The notes beneath the pieces were generated by a model, which was not told the DNA's origin, did no database searches, and saw only the letters and a list, made by a program, of their open reading frames with translations. A stretch of DNA of 64,000 bases, taken from contig NZ_JALNUI010000019.1 in NCBI RefSeq assembly GCF_026544205.1, positions 16,599 to 80,598 on the forward strand, given 5' to 3'. Of this stretch, positions 20,828-29,301 are shown one piece after another. A program made the position numbers and the translations under genes. Origin of the DNA: Curtobacterium sp. GC_Cur_3. GTDB taxonomy: Bacteria; Actinomycetota; Actinomycetes; Actinomycetales; Microbacteriaceae. Every line of letters begins with the position of its first letter. Positions within the stretch are counted from its first letter, which is position 1.

Positions 20828-21385
20828 CTACCGCCGCAGCTCGAACGTGGTCGTCCCGATGGTGATCGGCGTGCGCTCGGCCACGGGGACCGGGGAGGTC
20901 ACCTTCTGCCCGTTGACGAACGTGCCGTTCGTGGACTCCAGGTCGATGACGACCCAGCCGGACGACTGCAGTTCCAGCCGTGCGTGGTTGGTGGACGTGT
21001 AGTCGTCACGGATGACGACGTTGCTCTCGCTGGAGCGGCCGACCGTGATCGGGCCGCGACCGAGCGGCATCTCCATGCCTTCTCGAGCGCCCTCGGTGAT
21101 GACCAGTCGGGTCGCGACGTCCGTGGCGGACGGCCCGCTGCCTCCCGCTCGGTTCTGGTCGATCAGTTCCGTGAACGACCCGGCCCCGCCACCCGCCGCG
21201 GCACCGCTGGCCGGGATCGTCGGTGTCGTCGGGCCGGACGGCGCGCCCTTCGGGTCCGTGGGGATGGTCCGGACGCGCTGGCCGAAGAGGTCGCTGCGCA
21301 GGGCGAACACGATGACGAAGACGAACAGCCAGAGCACCGCGAGGAACGCGAAGCGCAGGACGAGCAGGGTCAGTCCTGTGGTCAT
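20828..21385 (-). CDS. fhaB: FHA-domain membrane protein FhaB (FipA)
   Basis: A phosphothreonine-binding adaptor in the kinase network. The product is 185 aa: an N-terminal membrane helix (residues 5-28, LTLLVLRFAFLAVLWLFVFV), a Gly/Pro/Thr-rich linker, then an FHA domain at about 90-183 with GRSSESNVVI, STNHARL and STNGTFVNG, the phosphopeptide-binding loops. A threonine-rich linker (TIPTDPKGAPSGPTTPT) offers phosphorylation sites. The ATG overlaps the fhaA stop by 4 bases. Confidence 0.94.
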   Translation of the reverse strand: MTTGLTLLVLRFAFLAVLWLFVFVIVFALRSDLFGQRVRTIPTDPKGAPSGPTTPTIPASGAAAGGGAGSFTELIDQNRAGGSGPSATDVATRLVITEGAREGMEMPLGRGPITVGRSSESNVVIRDDYTSTNHARLELQSSGWVVIDLESTNGTFVNGQKVTSPVPVAERTPITIGTTTFELRR

Positions 21386-22059
21386 CGCGCACCTCCGTTC
21401 TCAGGGATCACCCGGAACACCATACGGGTACGACCGATCTCGATGGTGGAGTCCGGCTCCACGATCGCCTGCTGGAACCGTTCGCCGTTCAGCTTCGAGC
21501 CGTTCGTGGACCCGAGGTCGTTGGCCTGCGCGTGCTTGCCGTCCCACACGATCTCCACGTGTTTCCGGCTGGTCCCGGTGTCCGCCACGGTGATGTCGGC
21601 GTCGGTGCCGCGGCCGATCACGGTGCGCCCGCGCTGGAGCTTGTGCCGCTGCGAGCCGATGTCGAGCACGGCCACCCAGGCGACGTCGCGCTGCACGGTG
21701 GTGGCGTCGATCTGCAGGATCCCGGTGGACAGCGTGCCGTCCTGCTGCAGCCGGATGGTGACGGGGCCGGAGAACGAGTAGTTCTGCGCCACCGCGTGCT
21801 GCTGCACCATCTGCGTGAGTTCGTCGACCAGGGGACGGCCGACGTCGTTCATGCGCGTGAAGTCCGGCGGCGCGAGGCGCACGCTGAACTCGTTCGGCAC
21901 CAGGATGCGGTCGCGCGACACGACGGCGGCCTTGGTGTCGAGCTCGCGTCGGAGCGCGCTGGAGATCTCGACCGGCTGCACGCCGGAGCGGAAGGTCTTC
22001 GCGAACGCACCGTTGACGGCGCGTTCCAGTCCCCGCTCGAAGCTGTCCAGCAGTCCCAT
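21382..22059 (-). CDS. fhaA: FHA-domain protein FhaA, short form
   Basis: First gene of the kinase/phosphatase operon. The 225-aa product has an N-terminal DUF3662 domain (residues 1-125, starting MGLLDSFERGLERAVNGAF) and a C-terminal FHA domain (about 140-220) with GRGTDADITV, SRKHVEI and STNGSKLNG. Mycobacterial FhaA is more than 500 aa because of a long proline/glycine-rich linker, which is absent here. The ATG has GGGAG 7 bases upstream. It is divergent from tRNA-Leu, so the roughly 85 bases between them should carry both promoters. Confidence 0.94.
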   Translation of the reverse strand: MGLLDSFERGLERAVNGAFAKTFRSGVQPVEISSALRRELDTKAAVVSRDRILVPNEFSVRLAPPDFTRMNDVGRPLVDELTQMVQQHAVAQNYSFSGPVTIRLQQDGTLSTGILQIDATTVQRDVAWVAVLDIGSQRHKLQRGRTVIGRGTDADITVADTGTSRKHVEIVWDGKHAQANDLGSTNGSKLNGERFQQAIVEPDSTIEIGRTRMVFRVIPENGGAR

Positions 22060-22144
22060 GGGCTCCCACGTTCTCGGTCGATGACCTCTGCATGGTAGTC
22101 GGCGTCAGCTGAGGCATTCTGTGCGTGGTAGTGTTCCATGGCTG

Positions 22145-22231
22145 GCGCGAGTGGCGGAATTGGTAGACGCGCACGGTTCAGGTCCGTGTGCTGGAAACGG
22201 CGTGGGGGTTCAAGTCCCCCCTCGCGCACCA
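22145..22231 (+). tRNA. tRNA-Leu (CAG)
   Basis: Class II tRNA with a long variable arm. The acceptor GCGCGAG (22145-22151) pairs with CTCGCGC (22221-22227). The anticodon stem CACGG/CCGTG flanks loop TTCAGGT, with anticodon CAG at 22179-22181. CCA is encoded at 22229-22231. Confidence 0.98.
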
Positions 22232-22238
22232 GGCAAGA

Positions 22239-22270
22239 CGAAGGCCCCGATCGAGAGATCGGGGCCTTCG
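22239..22270 (+). terminator. Terminator after tRNA-Leu
   Basis: A 14-bp stem CGAAGGCCCCGATC with loop GAGA, starting 8 bases after the tRNA. Confidence 0.85.
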
Positions 22271-22362
22271 TGCATTCCCGGGGCGTCTTCCACAGGAGCG
22301 ACATCCACGGGGCGTCGTCCACAGCCGCGACGTTCCCGGGCGCCGCGCCGACCGCCGCGGCC

Positions 22363-22368
22363 TACGGT
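22363..22368 (+). promoter_or_regulatory. Candidate -10 of the epimerase gene
   Basis: TACGGT, exactly 6 bases before the ATG at 22375. This fits a leaderless transcript. Confidence 0.45.
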
Positions 22369-22374
22369 GGCCGA

Positions 22375-23358
22375 ATGAGCCCTCAGCGCGTGGTCGTCAT
22401 CGGCGGCACCGGACACATCGGCACCTTCCTCATCCCGCGGCTGGTCCGCGCCGGTCACGACGTCGTGAACGTCAGTCGTGGGACGCGCTCGGCCTACGTC
22501 GACGCCCCGGAGTGGGAACAGGTCGAGCAGGTCGTCGCCGACCGCGAGCAGGAGGACCGCGACGGCACCTTCGGCGAGCGGGTCGTCGGACTGCGCCCGG
22601 ACGTGGTCGTCGACCTGGTCTGCTTCACACTCGAGTCCGCCGTCGCGCTGGTCGAGCGGCTGCGCGGCACGGGGGTGCACCTGGTGCACTGCGGGTCGAT
22701 CTGGCGTGCGGGGCCGAGCTCGGTGGTGCCGATCACCGAGGAGAACGGCACCGCCCCCGTCGGCGAGTACGGCGTCGAGAAGGACCGCATCGCACGGATG
22801 CTCAAGCAGGAAACCGCCGATGGTGGTGTCGTCACGACCTCCCTCCACCCCGGGCACATCAGCGGACCGGGCTGGATGCCGATCGGTCCGGTCGGCAACC
22901 TCGACCCCGGCGTGCTGCGCACGCTGTCCGCCGGGGAGTCGCTCGCGATCCCCGGGATCGGCGCGGAGACGATGGCGCACGTGCATGCCGACGACGTCGC
23001 CCAGGCCTTCCAGCTCGCGGTCGAGCACCGGGACGCCGCCGCCGGCGAGGACTTCACCGTGGTCGCCCCGGACGCGCTGAACGTCCGTGGGTACGCATCG
23101 CTCGCGGCGTCCTGGTTCGGCCAGGAGGCCCGGCTCGAGTCCGTCCCGTTCGACCGGTTCCGCGAGACCACGGACCAGGACGCGGCGCAGGCGAGCTGGG
23201 ACCACCTGTCCCGCAGTCAGGTCTTCAGCATCGACAAGGCGCGTCGCCTGCTCGGCTACGAGCCGCAGCACACGGCGGGGGAGACGGTCGAGGAGGCGGT
23301 CCGCTGGCTCGTCGAGCACGGCGAGCTCGACGTCGCGGCACCGCTCACGACCGTCTGA
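22375..23358 (+). CDS. NAD-dependent epimerase/dehydratase family protein
   Basis: An extended short-chain dehydrogenase of 327 aa. The N-terminal Rossmann motif is VVVIGGTGHIGTFLI and the catalytic-type YGVEK (Tyr-x-x-x-Lys) lies near residue 137. A C-terminal substrate domain follows, with a conserved TMAHVHADDVAQAF segment. The substrate is not evident; related proteins act on nucleotide sugars or are structural homologues of unknown role. The ATG is chosen because the Rossmann strand starts immediately after it and a -10-like hexamer lies 6 bases upstream; the long upstream frame runs through the tRNA and is not coding. It is probably monocistronic. Confidence 0.85.
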   Translation: MSPQRVVVIGGTGHIGTFLIPRLVRAGHDVVNVSRGTRSAYVDAPEWEQVEQVVADREQEDRDGTFGERVVGLRPDVVVDLVCFTLESAVALVERLRGTGVHLVHCGSIWRAGPSSVVPITEENGTAPVGEYGVEKDRIARMLKQETADGGVVTTSLHPGHISGPGWMPIGPVGNLDPGVLRTLSAGESLAIPGIGAETMAHVHADDVAQAFQLAVEHRDAAAGEDFTVVAPDALNVRGYASLAASWFGQEARLESVPFDRFRETTDQDAAQASWDHLSRSQVFSIDKARRLLGYEPQHTAGETVEEAVRWLVEHGELDVAAPLTTV

Positions 23359-23567
23359 CGCGTCGGCACCTCCGGTGCTCGGCGCCGGCCCCGCCGCGAT
23401 GGCGAGCCGGGGGCGTGCTGCGGGACGTGGCGTCGTGTGGCCGGGCCGCGCCTCCAGACCGGATCCCGTCTCGATCCTGGAGACCAGTCGTGAACCGGCT
23501 GCGTGCGCGCGACGAGGACCCTCAGCGTCGCGAGCGCTCCCCTCGGTGTGCTCGCGGAGGACGTCCG

Positions 23568-23573
23568 TACGCT
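23568..23573 (+). promoter_or_regulatory. Candidate -10 of the secreted esterase gene
   Basis: TACGCT, 9 bases before the ATG at 23583. The 209 bases between the epimerase stop and this hexamer hold no gene; they contain a CGCCTCCAGACCGG fragment of the family B repeat. Confidence 0.35.
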
Positions 23574-23582
23574 CTCGATCCC

Positions 23583-24716
23583 ATGCAGCGCACGAACCGT
23601 CCCCGTCCCCTCACCGCGGTCGTCGCGGTGCTGGTCGTCCTCACCGTCGTCAACCTCGGCGTCTCGGCGACCTGGTGGACCCGAGCGGCCGACGGTGCGA
23701 CGACGCACGGTGCGACTGCGTCCGGGACGTCCGCATCCGGACCGTCCGTCGTCGTGTCGGCGTCGCCGTCATCGGTCGGGCCGGACCGCGGCACGGCGGC
23801 GCCCCCGCCGACCTCGGACGTCGGCATCCCCGCTCCGGAGACGCCAGGGTCCACCGCGGCGCCGGTCACCGAGGACCTCGCGAGGACGTGGACCGCTCCG
23901 GCCACGACGCCGACGCGCGGACGGCTGCTCCGCGTGCAGATCCCGAGCACCGTGTCGCACTTCAGCGCGCGTCCGGCCCTGGTCTGGCTGCCGCCAGCCG
24001 CGCTCACCCCGGACCCGCCGCACCTGCCGGTCGCCGTCCTGTTGTCGGGACAGTCCCGCGGTGCCGGCCCCGACGACGTCGAGGACAGCGGCCACATCGC
24101 GGCGACGGCCGACGCGCTCGCCAGGACCGACCGCGGACTGGCGCCGATCATCGTCGTCCCCGACCAGCTCGGCCCCCGGTCGGCCAACCCGATGTGCGTC
24201 GACGGACCGCTCGGCAACAGCCGGACCTACCTGGAGCAGGACGTCCCCCGGTGGATCACGTCCCACCTCCTGGTGCAGTCGGGAGCGTCCGCGTGGACGA
24301 TCGGCGGGTTCTCCCAGGGCGGCACGTGTGCGATCCAGCTCGGGGCCGGCGACCCCGAGCGGTTCGGCAACCTCATCGACGTCTCCGGCCAGGACGCGCC
24401 GAGTCTCGGGTCCGTCACGGCGACGATCGACCAGGGCTTCTCCGGCAACGCCGCCGCGTACCACGCAGCCGTCCCCGCGACGGAGCTCTCGGCCCACGCG
24501 CCCTACTCGTCGTCCGACGCCTTCTTCGCGGTCGGTCAGGACGACCGCGTGTACGGACCCGTGATGCCGGTCATGGCGGCGCGGGCACGAGCCGCGGGCA
24601 TGCACGTCACGACCTGGGTCGTCCCCGGGGGTGGGCACAACTGGACGACTGCGGGTGCTGGCCTGGCGGAGGGGCTCGCGTCGCTGATGCAGCGCACCGG
24701 TCTCGCGCCGAGCTGA
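23583..24716 (+). CDS. Secreted or membrane-anchored alpha/beta-hydrolase esterase
   Basis: A 377-aa putative esterase of the esterase-D/antigen-85-like group. The N-terminus is a signal anchor (residues 9-31, LTAVVAVLVVLTVVNLGVSA), followed by a Thr/Ser/Pro-rich linker to about residue 110 and then the hydrolase domain. The nucleophile Ser is in GGFSQGGTC. The acid is probably the Asp of VGQDDRVYG and the catalytic His is in GGGHNW near residue 350. Length and layout fit an extracellular lipid or acyl hydrolase; a mycolyltransferase role is unlikely because Microbacteriaceae lack mycolic acids. It is convergent with the amine oxidase gene. Confidence 0.8.
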   Translation: MQRTNRPRPLTAVVAVLVVLTVVNLGVSATWWTRAADGATTHGATASGTSASGPSVVVSASPSSVGPDRGTAAPPPTSDVGIPAPETPGSTAAPVTEDLARTWTAPATTPTRGRLLRVQIPSTVSHFSARPALVWLPPAALTPDPPHLPVAVLLSGQSRGAGPDDVEDSGHIAATADALARTDRGLAPIIVVPDQLGPRSANPMCVDGPLGNSRTYLEQDVPRWITSHLLVQSGASAWTIGGFSQGGTCAIQLGAGDPERFGNLIDVSGQDAPSLGSVTATIDQGFSGNAAAYHAAVPATELSAHAPYSSSDAFFAVGQDDRVYGPVMPVMAARARAAGMHVTTWVVPGGGHNWTTAGAGLAEGLASLMQRTGLAPS

Positions 24717-24730
24717 CCGGCGCCGTGTCC

Positions 24731-24746
24731 TTCGGCGTCCGCCGAA
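24731..24746. terminator. Small hairpin between convergent genes
   Basis: TTCGGC-GTCC-GCCGAA, 14 bases after the esterase stop. It is weak but correctly placed. The following 144 bases to the amine oxidase gene hold no gene. Confidence 0.4.
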
Positions 24747-24890
24747 CCGGCGCACGGGGCCTGACGAGTCACCTCACCCGTTGCGGGATCAACCCGTGTC
24801 GGGTGCGATGGGAAGCGGGAACGCGCGTGGGGAGTCGGGAGGTTCGACACCCTCCGCGCGGTTCGACCCCCTGTTCGCGGAAGGACCGGG

Positions 24891-26207
24891 TCAGGCGACC
24901 GGGCTGAGCAGGTCGTCGACCGAGACCTCGACGTCGAGGATCCGGTTCGCCGCCCGGAGTCCGGACAGCAGGGCGCCGTGCACCGTCGCGGGGTCGTCCG
25001 ACCACGTGGCCTCGCCGGCGAGCTGGACCCGTCCGGACGGCGTGGCGAGCCGGTCGTGGTCGTCGACGGTCGCGCCGACGTGCAGGTACGAGTACGACCC
25101 GCGCGTGTAGGGGTCGGCACCCCACCGGGTGATCTGGACGGCGTCGGGCGTCGGGACGTCGGGGCCGTACATGTGGCGGATCGCGGCGAGGCCCTCGGCG
25201 ACGACCTCGTCGTCGGGCAGGCGCTCGAGCCGCCGGGCGCTGTCACCGCCGACGAGGGCCGCGAGCACGGGCACGCCCGTCACGCGGGACATGTCGTACC
25301 AGGAGTGCCAGTCGGAGCCGGCAGCACCCTGCTGGCGGATCACCCACGAGTCCCAGAACTTGACGGGGAAGCGCAGGAAGACCTTGTCGTACACGCCCAT
25401 GCCGAGCCGCTCGATGGCGTCGGCGGCCGGAGCCTCGAGGGGCGGGTCGAACCGGACGTCGCCGGCCTGCAGGACGCCGAGGGGCACGGTCACGACGACG
25501 TGCTGGGCGCAGAACACCGAGCCGTCCGCGGTGGTCACCCGGACGTGGTCGTCGCGTTGCTCGACGAGGGTCACGACGGCCTCGGTGCGGATGTCGAGGC
25601 CCTCGGACAACGCGGTGACGTACTGCTGGTAGCCGCTGGGGAACACGACCTGGTCCCCGGGCAGGTGGTCGGGGTCGAGCCCGTGGGCGTCGATCTCCGC
25701 GGGAGGTGCGCCGGTGAAGTCCTCGGACCGGTGCGCGAGGTACTCCTCCACGCGGAGGGCCCGGCTGTCGCCCCAACCCAGGTCGGCGACGACCCGGGCG
25801 ACCACGTCGGCGTAGGTGGTGCCGGGAGCCGCGGCCTCGACCGCCGCGGGCAGCAGGTCCTCGACGGTGTGCAGGTCGGCCAGGAAGGCGCCGGCGGGGA
25901 CCTCGGTCAGCCGTGCGCCGACGGGGTCGTGCCAGGCGATCGGGCGCCCCTCGAACTGGAAGCTCCCGACGGAGAACTCGACGGTCTCGATGTCGAGCGA
26001 CTTCGCCATCGACCAGAGCGGGTTGCCGTCCACGCCGAGGATCCACGACGCTCCGAGGTCGACCGGCACACCGAGCGTGTCGTCGGTCCAGGTGCGCCCG
26101 CCGACCCGGTCGTGGGCTTCGAGCACGACGACGTCGACGCCGTTCAGCGCCAGGGCACGGGCGGTGGCGATGCCGGCGATCCCGGCTCCCACGACGATGA
26201 CGTCCAC
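24891..26207 (-). CDS. Flavin monoamine oxidase family protein
   Basis: FAD-dependent oxidase of 438 aa. Motifs are GAGIAGIATARAL with VVLEAHDRVGGRTWT (dinucleotide binding, residues 7-41), an aromatic-rich substrate domain with DWHSWYDMSR, and the C-terminal FAD motif LAGEATWSDDPATVHGALLS. It resembles polyamine/monoamine oxidases and plant-type lysine-specific demethylase-fold enzymes; the amine substrate is not known. The start is GTG at 26207, where the Rossmann fold begins (MDVIVVGAG). It lies 26 bases downstream of the GMC oxidoreductase stop and is probably the third gene of a minus-strand operon with it and the hydrolase fusion. Confidence 0.88.
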   Translation of the reverse strand: MDVIVVGAGIAGIATARALALNGVDVVVLEAHDRVGGRTWTDDTLGVPVDLGASWILGVDGNPLWSMAKSLDIETVEFSVGSFQFEGRPIAWHDPVGARLTEVPAGAFLADLHTVEDLLPAAVEAAAPGTTYADVVARVVADLGWGDSRALRVEEYLAHRSEDFTGAPPAEIDAHGLDPDHLPGDQVVFPSGYQQYVTALSEGLDIRTEAVVTLVEQRDDHVRVTTADGSVFCAQHVVVTVPLGVLQAGDVRFDPPLEAPAADAIERLGMGVYDKVFLRFPVKFWDSWVIRQQGAAGSDWHSWYDMSRVTGVPVLAALVGGDSARRLERLPDDEVVAEGLAAIRHMYGPDVPTPDAVQITRWGADPYTRGSYSYLHVGATVDDHDRLATPSGRVQLAGEATWSDDPATVHGALLSGLRAANRILDVEVSVDDLLSPVA

Positions 26208-26233
26208 GTCGACCAGTCTGCACCCGTCGGTCG

Positions 26234-27823
26234 TCAGACGGCGGTGAGCAGTGCCTCGTCCCGGTCGGCCCGGACGTCGTCGCGGAGCATGCGGTCAGCG
26301 GTGCGGAGCGACAGCGCCATGATCGTCAGCGCCGGGTTCGCGATGAGGGAGCTCGGGAAGACCGAGTTGTCGACGATCCACAGGTTCGGCACGTCCCACG
26401 ACCGCCCGGCCGCGTCCACGACGGAGCTCGCCGCGTCGGTGCCCATCCGCGCCGTGCCGACGGTGTGCGCCGTGCGGTCGAGGACGCGGACGTCGTGGCC
26501 TCCCGCGGCCTCGACGATCGCGGTCATCGTGCGGACGGCGTGCCGGGTGATCGCGGCCTCGTTCTCACCGGGCGAGAAGCTGACGCGGGCCTTCGGCACC
26601 CCGTTGGCGTCGAGCTCGTCGGAGAGCACGAGCCGGTTGTCGTCGTACGGCAGGCACTCGGCGTTGATGCCGACGCCGGCCATGTACGGGTAGTCCTGGA
26701 TCGCCCGGACGAGGGCGGAGCCGCGGAGCCCGCCGCCGCGCACGAGCGACGTCGTCAGCGTCTGTGGCTGGGCGCCGAGGCTCTGGATGAGGTAGCCCCC
26801 GGCGAAGTCGGCACCCTCGGGACGGATGAAGTCCTCGGTGATGATCGACGACGGGTAGCCGCGGTAGGACCGCATCGACTCGTCGAACTTCGCCCACACC
26901 TGGGTGGCCCCGTGCGCGGTGAAGTTGCGGCCGACCTGACCGCTGCTGTTCGCGAGCCCGGTGTGGAGCAGCAGGCGCGGGGTCTCGATCCCGCCGGCCG
27001 CGAGGACGAGCGCCCGGGTGCGCTGCCGGTGGTCGCGGCCGTCCTGGCGGTAGACGACGGCCTCGACCTCGCCGCGGGCGTCCAGCTCGATGCCGTGCAC
27101 GAACGCCCCAGGACGGATCTCGGCACCGAAGGCCACCGCGGCGGGCAGGTACGTCGTGTCCATCGACACCTTCGAGCCGTTGCGGCAGCCCTGGTGGCAC
27201 GACCCGCAGGCGACGCACGCCTGGCGGAGTCCGTGGTGCTCCTGCATCCGGTCCTCGGTCGTGAGCCCGACGGGGGCGTCGGTCGCGGTGATCCCGACCT
27301 CGGCAGCCCCGCGGATCATCATGTCCGAGGACGCGTTCCGCGCCGGCGGGCCCATCAGGTACCGGCGCTCGGGGTCCCACGGGTAGTGCGCGGGACCGGC
27401 GACGCCCACGTCGTGTTCGGCCTGCTCGATGTACCGGACAAGGTCGGCGTGCTCGATCGGCCAGTCCTCGCCCTCACCCGAGTCGGTGCGCAGGTGGATG
27501 TCGTGCTCGTTGGGCCGCGGGGTGAACGCACCCCAGTGCAGCGTCGACCCGCCGACGCCGGTGCCGCTGTTGTTCGGACCGAAGGCGGTGGGTGCACCGC
27601 CGCCGCTGATGCGCTCGTCCATCCAGTTGATGTCCGCGGGCGCCTCGACCTCGTCCGGGGTGTGGTCGCCGGGCTCGGTGTTCGGGCCGGCCTCGAGCGC
27701 GACGACACGGAGGCCCCGGCGCGCCAGGGTCGCGAGCAGCGGAGCGCCGCCGGCCCCGGTGCCGACGACGACCACGTCGACGATGTCGTCCTCGTCGTAC
27801 CGGCGCTGGTTGGTCAGGTTCAT
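26234..27823 (-). CDS. GMC-family FAD-dependent oxidoreductase
   Basis: A 529-aa glucose-methanol-choline-family oxidoreductase. The N-terminal FAD site is VVVGTGAGGAPLLATLARRG; then GGSTLHWGAF, a cysteine cluster CVACGSCHQGC near residue 200, and the C-terminal catalytic region with HTVGTARMG (His) and NPALTIMALS (Asn). The cysteine cluster is typical of the membrane-associated gluconate/sorbitol-dehydrogenase-like branch that works with a small subunit-3 partner. The ATG at 27823 is chosen over 27847 because it overlaps the upstream stop by 4 bases (ATGA) and has GGGAG 7 bases before it. The substrate is unknown. Confidence 0.88.
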   Translation of the reverse strand: MNLTNQRRYDEDDIVDVVVVGTGAGGAPLLATLARRGLRVVALEAGPNTEPGDHTPDEVEAPADINWMDERISGGGAPTAFGPNNSGTGVGGSTLHWGAFTPRPNEHDIHLRTDSGEGEDWPIEHADLVRYIEQAEHDVGVAGPAHYPWDPERRYLMGPPARNASSDMMIRGAAEVGITATDAPVGLTTEDRMQEHHGLRQACVACGSCHQGCRNGSKVSMDTTYLPAAVAFGAEIRPGAFVHGIELDARGEVEAVVYRQDGRDHRQRTRALVLAAGGIETPRLLLHTGLANSSGQVGRNFTAHGATQVWAKFDESMRSYRGYPSSIITEDFIRPEGADFAGGYLIQSLGAQPQTLTTSLVRGGGLRGSALVRAIQDYPYMAGVGINAECLPYDDNRLVLSDELDANGVPKARVSFSPGENEAAITRHAVRTMTAIVEAAGGHDVRVLDRTAHTVGTARMGTDAASSVVDAAGRSWDVPNLWIVDNSVFPSSLIANPALTIMALSLRTADRMLRDDVRADRDEALLTAV

Positions 27824-29169
27824 CGTGTGGCTCCCGCCGGTTCCCATGCTTCGCGCTGCCCGGCTCCGAGGAGCAGGAAGCCCTGTTTGCGGACGCCGTC
27901 GCCACCGTTGGCGAAGCCGTCGTAGTCGATGTCGGCCATCGTGGCCGGGTGCGTGACCCAGTGCTTCGCCAGGTCGACGGCGGCGTCCTCGGCCCAGGCG
28001 CGGAGCTGCTCGGCGTCGAAGGGACCGGCGGCCGGCGTGTGCGTGCCGGCGGTGACGGCGTCGAGCACCGTGGCGAGGTGCTCGTCCGACCGTGCGGCCT
28101 CGGGCGCGAGGGCGTCGAGTCCGGCGCGGTAGGCCTCGACGTCCACCGGCAGGCCGTCCGGACGCCAGCCGTCACCGAGCCCGGCAGCGAGCTGGGCGTC
28201 GACACGGAGCGCGAGGTCGATCGACCGCTCGCCGGGCTGCGGCACGACGACACGGGCGAGGGCCCGCAGCGTCTCGAGCTGCGCGGCCGACAGGGCCTTG
28301 GGCGCAGCGCCGGGGTCGTCGGCCAGCGACCGGATCGCCAGGATGCCGCGCGTCCGGGCGCTCACGCGGGGCGAGGCGAGGACGCGGACGCTGGTCGCCG
28401 GCACGACGGGGCCCGGCGCGACGCGGCGTTCCCAGAACGCGCGGATGCGCTGGGCGACCTCGTCGGGACGTTCCCACGGCAGCAGGTGCGCTGCACCGGG
28501 GACGACGTCGAGCTCGCCGGCGGTCCAGTGCGGCAGGTTCAGCGCCCGCTGGGCGTCGGTGCCGAGGTCGCCGTCGCCGACACCGGCCAGGATGAGTGCG
28601 GGCACGGGGTTCGGCGGGAACTGGGTGGACCAGTCCTCGCGGCTGCCGCGCACCAGCCAGTCGGTCCAGGCACGGGGATCGGCGCGCTGGACGTCGTGCA
28701 CGGCCATGGCGTGCGGCTCCGGGGGCAGCCGGGAGTCGGTGTTCGCCTCGACGAAGGTGTCGGCCTCGTCCGGTCCGATCACGCCGTCGGCGGCCCAGCC
28801 CAGCATCGTGGCGCGGCGCTCGTCGTCCATCGGCTCGGGGGAGAGCGGGGACGCGGCGAGCAGGACCACGGCACGCAGCCCGAACAGGCCGTTCGCGCCG
28901 TTGATCGTCCGCGACGCCACGACCGAGGCGACCTTGCCGCCCATGGAGTGCCCGATGAGCACCCACTCGGTGGCGCCGCTGCGACCGACCGCCCGCTCGA
29001 CGAGCTCGGCCATCTCCTCGACCGTCGTGCCGGTGACGGCGGAACTCCGGCCGAAGCCGGGCAGGTCGATGCCGATCAGGTCCAGGGTGCCGGCGAGACG
29101 GGCGCGGAGCGTCGCGAACTCCTCGGAACTCGACCCGAGGGCGTGGAGGCAGAACGCGGTGGCCGTCAT
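27820..29169 (-). CDS. Alpha/beta-hydrolase fused to a gluconate 2-dehydrogenase subunit 3-like domain
   Basis: A 449-aa two-domain protein. Residues 1-255 are an alpha/beta-hydrolase with nucleophile motif IGHSMGGK and a C-terminal histidine in GAAHLLPWERP. Residues about 280-449 resemble the small subunit (subunit 3) of GMC-type dehydrogenases: LSAAQLETLRALARVVVPQP near the start and a helical region ending HWVTHPATMADIDYDGFANG. Subunit 3 proteins are normally separate and exported by a Tat signal; here the partner is fused to a hydrolase and no signal is present, suggesting a cytosolic complex with the GMC protein that it overlaps by 4 bases. The ATG at 29169 is preferred by domain start; a GTG at 29205 is possible. 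Confidence 0.8.
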   Translation of the reverse strand: MTATAFCLHALGSSSEEFATLRARLAGTLDLIGIDLPGFGRSSAVTGTTVEEMAELVERAVGRSGATEWVLIGHSMGGKVASVVASRTINGANGLFGLRAVVLLAASPLSPEPMDDERRATMLGWAADGVIGPDEADTFVEANTDSRLPPEPHAMAVHDVQRADPRAWTDWLVRGSREDWSTQFPPNPVPALILAGVGDGDLGTDAQRALNLPHWTAGELDVVPGAAHLLPWERPDEVAQRIRAFWERRVAPGPVVPATSVRVLASPRVSARTRGILAIRSLADDPGAAPKALSAAQLETLRALARVVVPQPGERSIDLALRVDAQLAAGLGDGWRPDGLPVDVEAYRAGLDALAPEAARSDEHLATVLDAVTAGTHTPAAGPFDAEQLRAWAEDAAVDLAKHWVTHPATMADIDYDGFANGGDGVRKQGFLLLGAGQREAWEPAGATR

Positions 29170-29173
29170 GTCT

Positions 29174-29183
29174 GTAGTACTAC
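29174..29183. promoter_or_regulatory. Palindrome GTAGTACTAC in a divergent promoter region
   Basis: A perfect 10-nt palindrome just before the start of the hydrolase fusion gene, in the 132-base gap shared with the ligase gene on the other strand. It is a candidate operator for an unknown regulator. Confidence 0.3.
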
Positions 29184-29289
29184 GGGTCTCCCCGCCGCCG
29201 TTCACAGCACGCTGTACCCCGCTGACACCGGTTTGTTACGACCGCGCGAAGTTCTCCCACGACGCAGGCCCACCCACGGGTCCCGGCGA

Positions 29290-29295
29290 TAGGTT
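29290..29295 (+). promoter_or_regulatory. Candidate -10 of the ligase/ATP-grasp gene
   Basis: TAGGTT, exactly 6 bases before the ATG at 29302. This fits a leaderless transcript. Confidence 0.45.
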
Positions 29296-29301
29296 CCACA
29301 C

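Noticed and set aside
22138..22374. Coding extension of the epimerase gene through tRNA-Leu
   Set aside because: The region is occupied by a perfect tRNA and its terminator.
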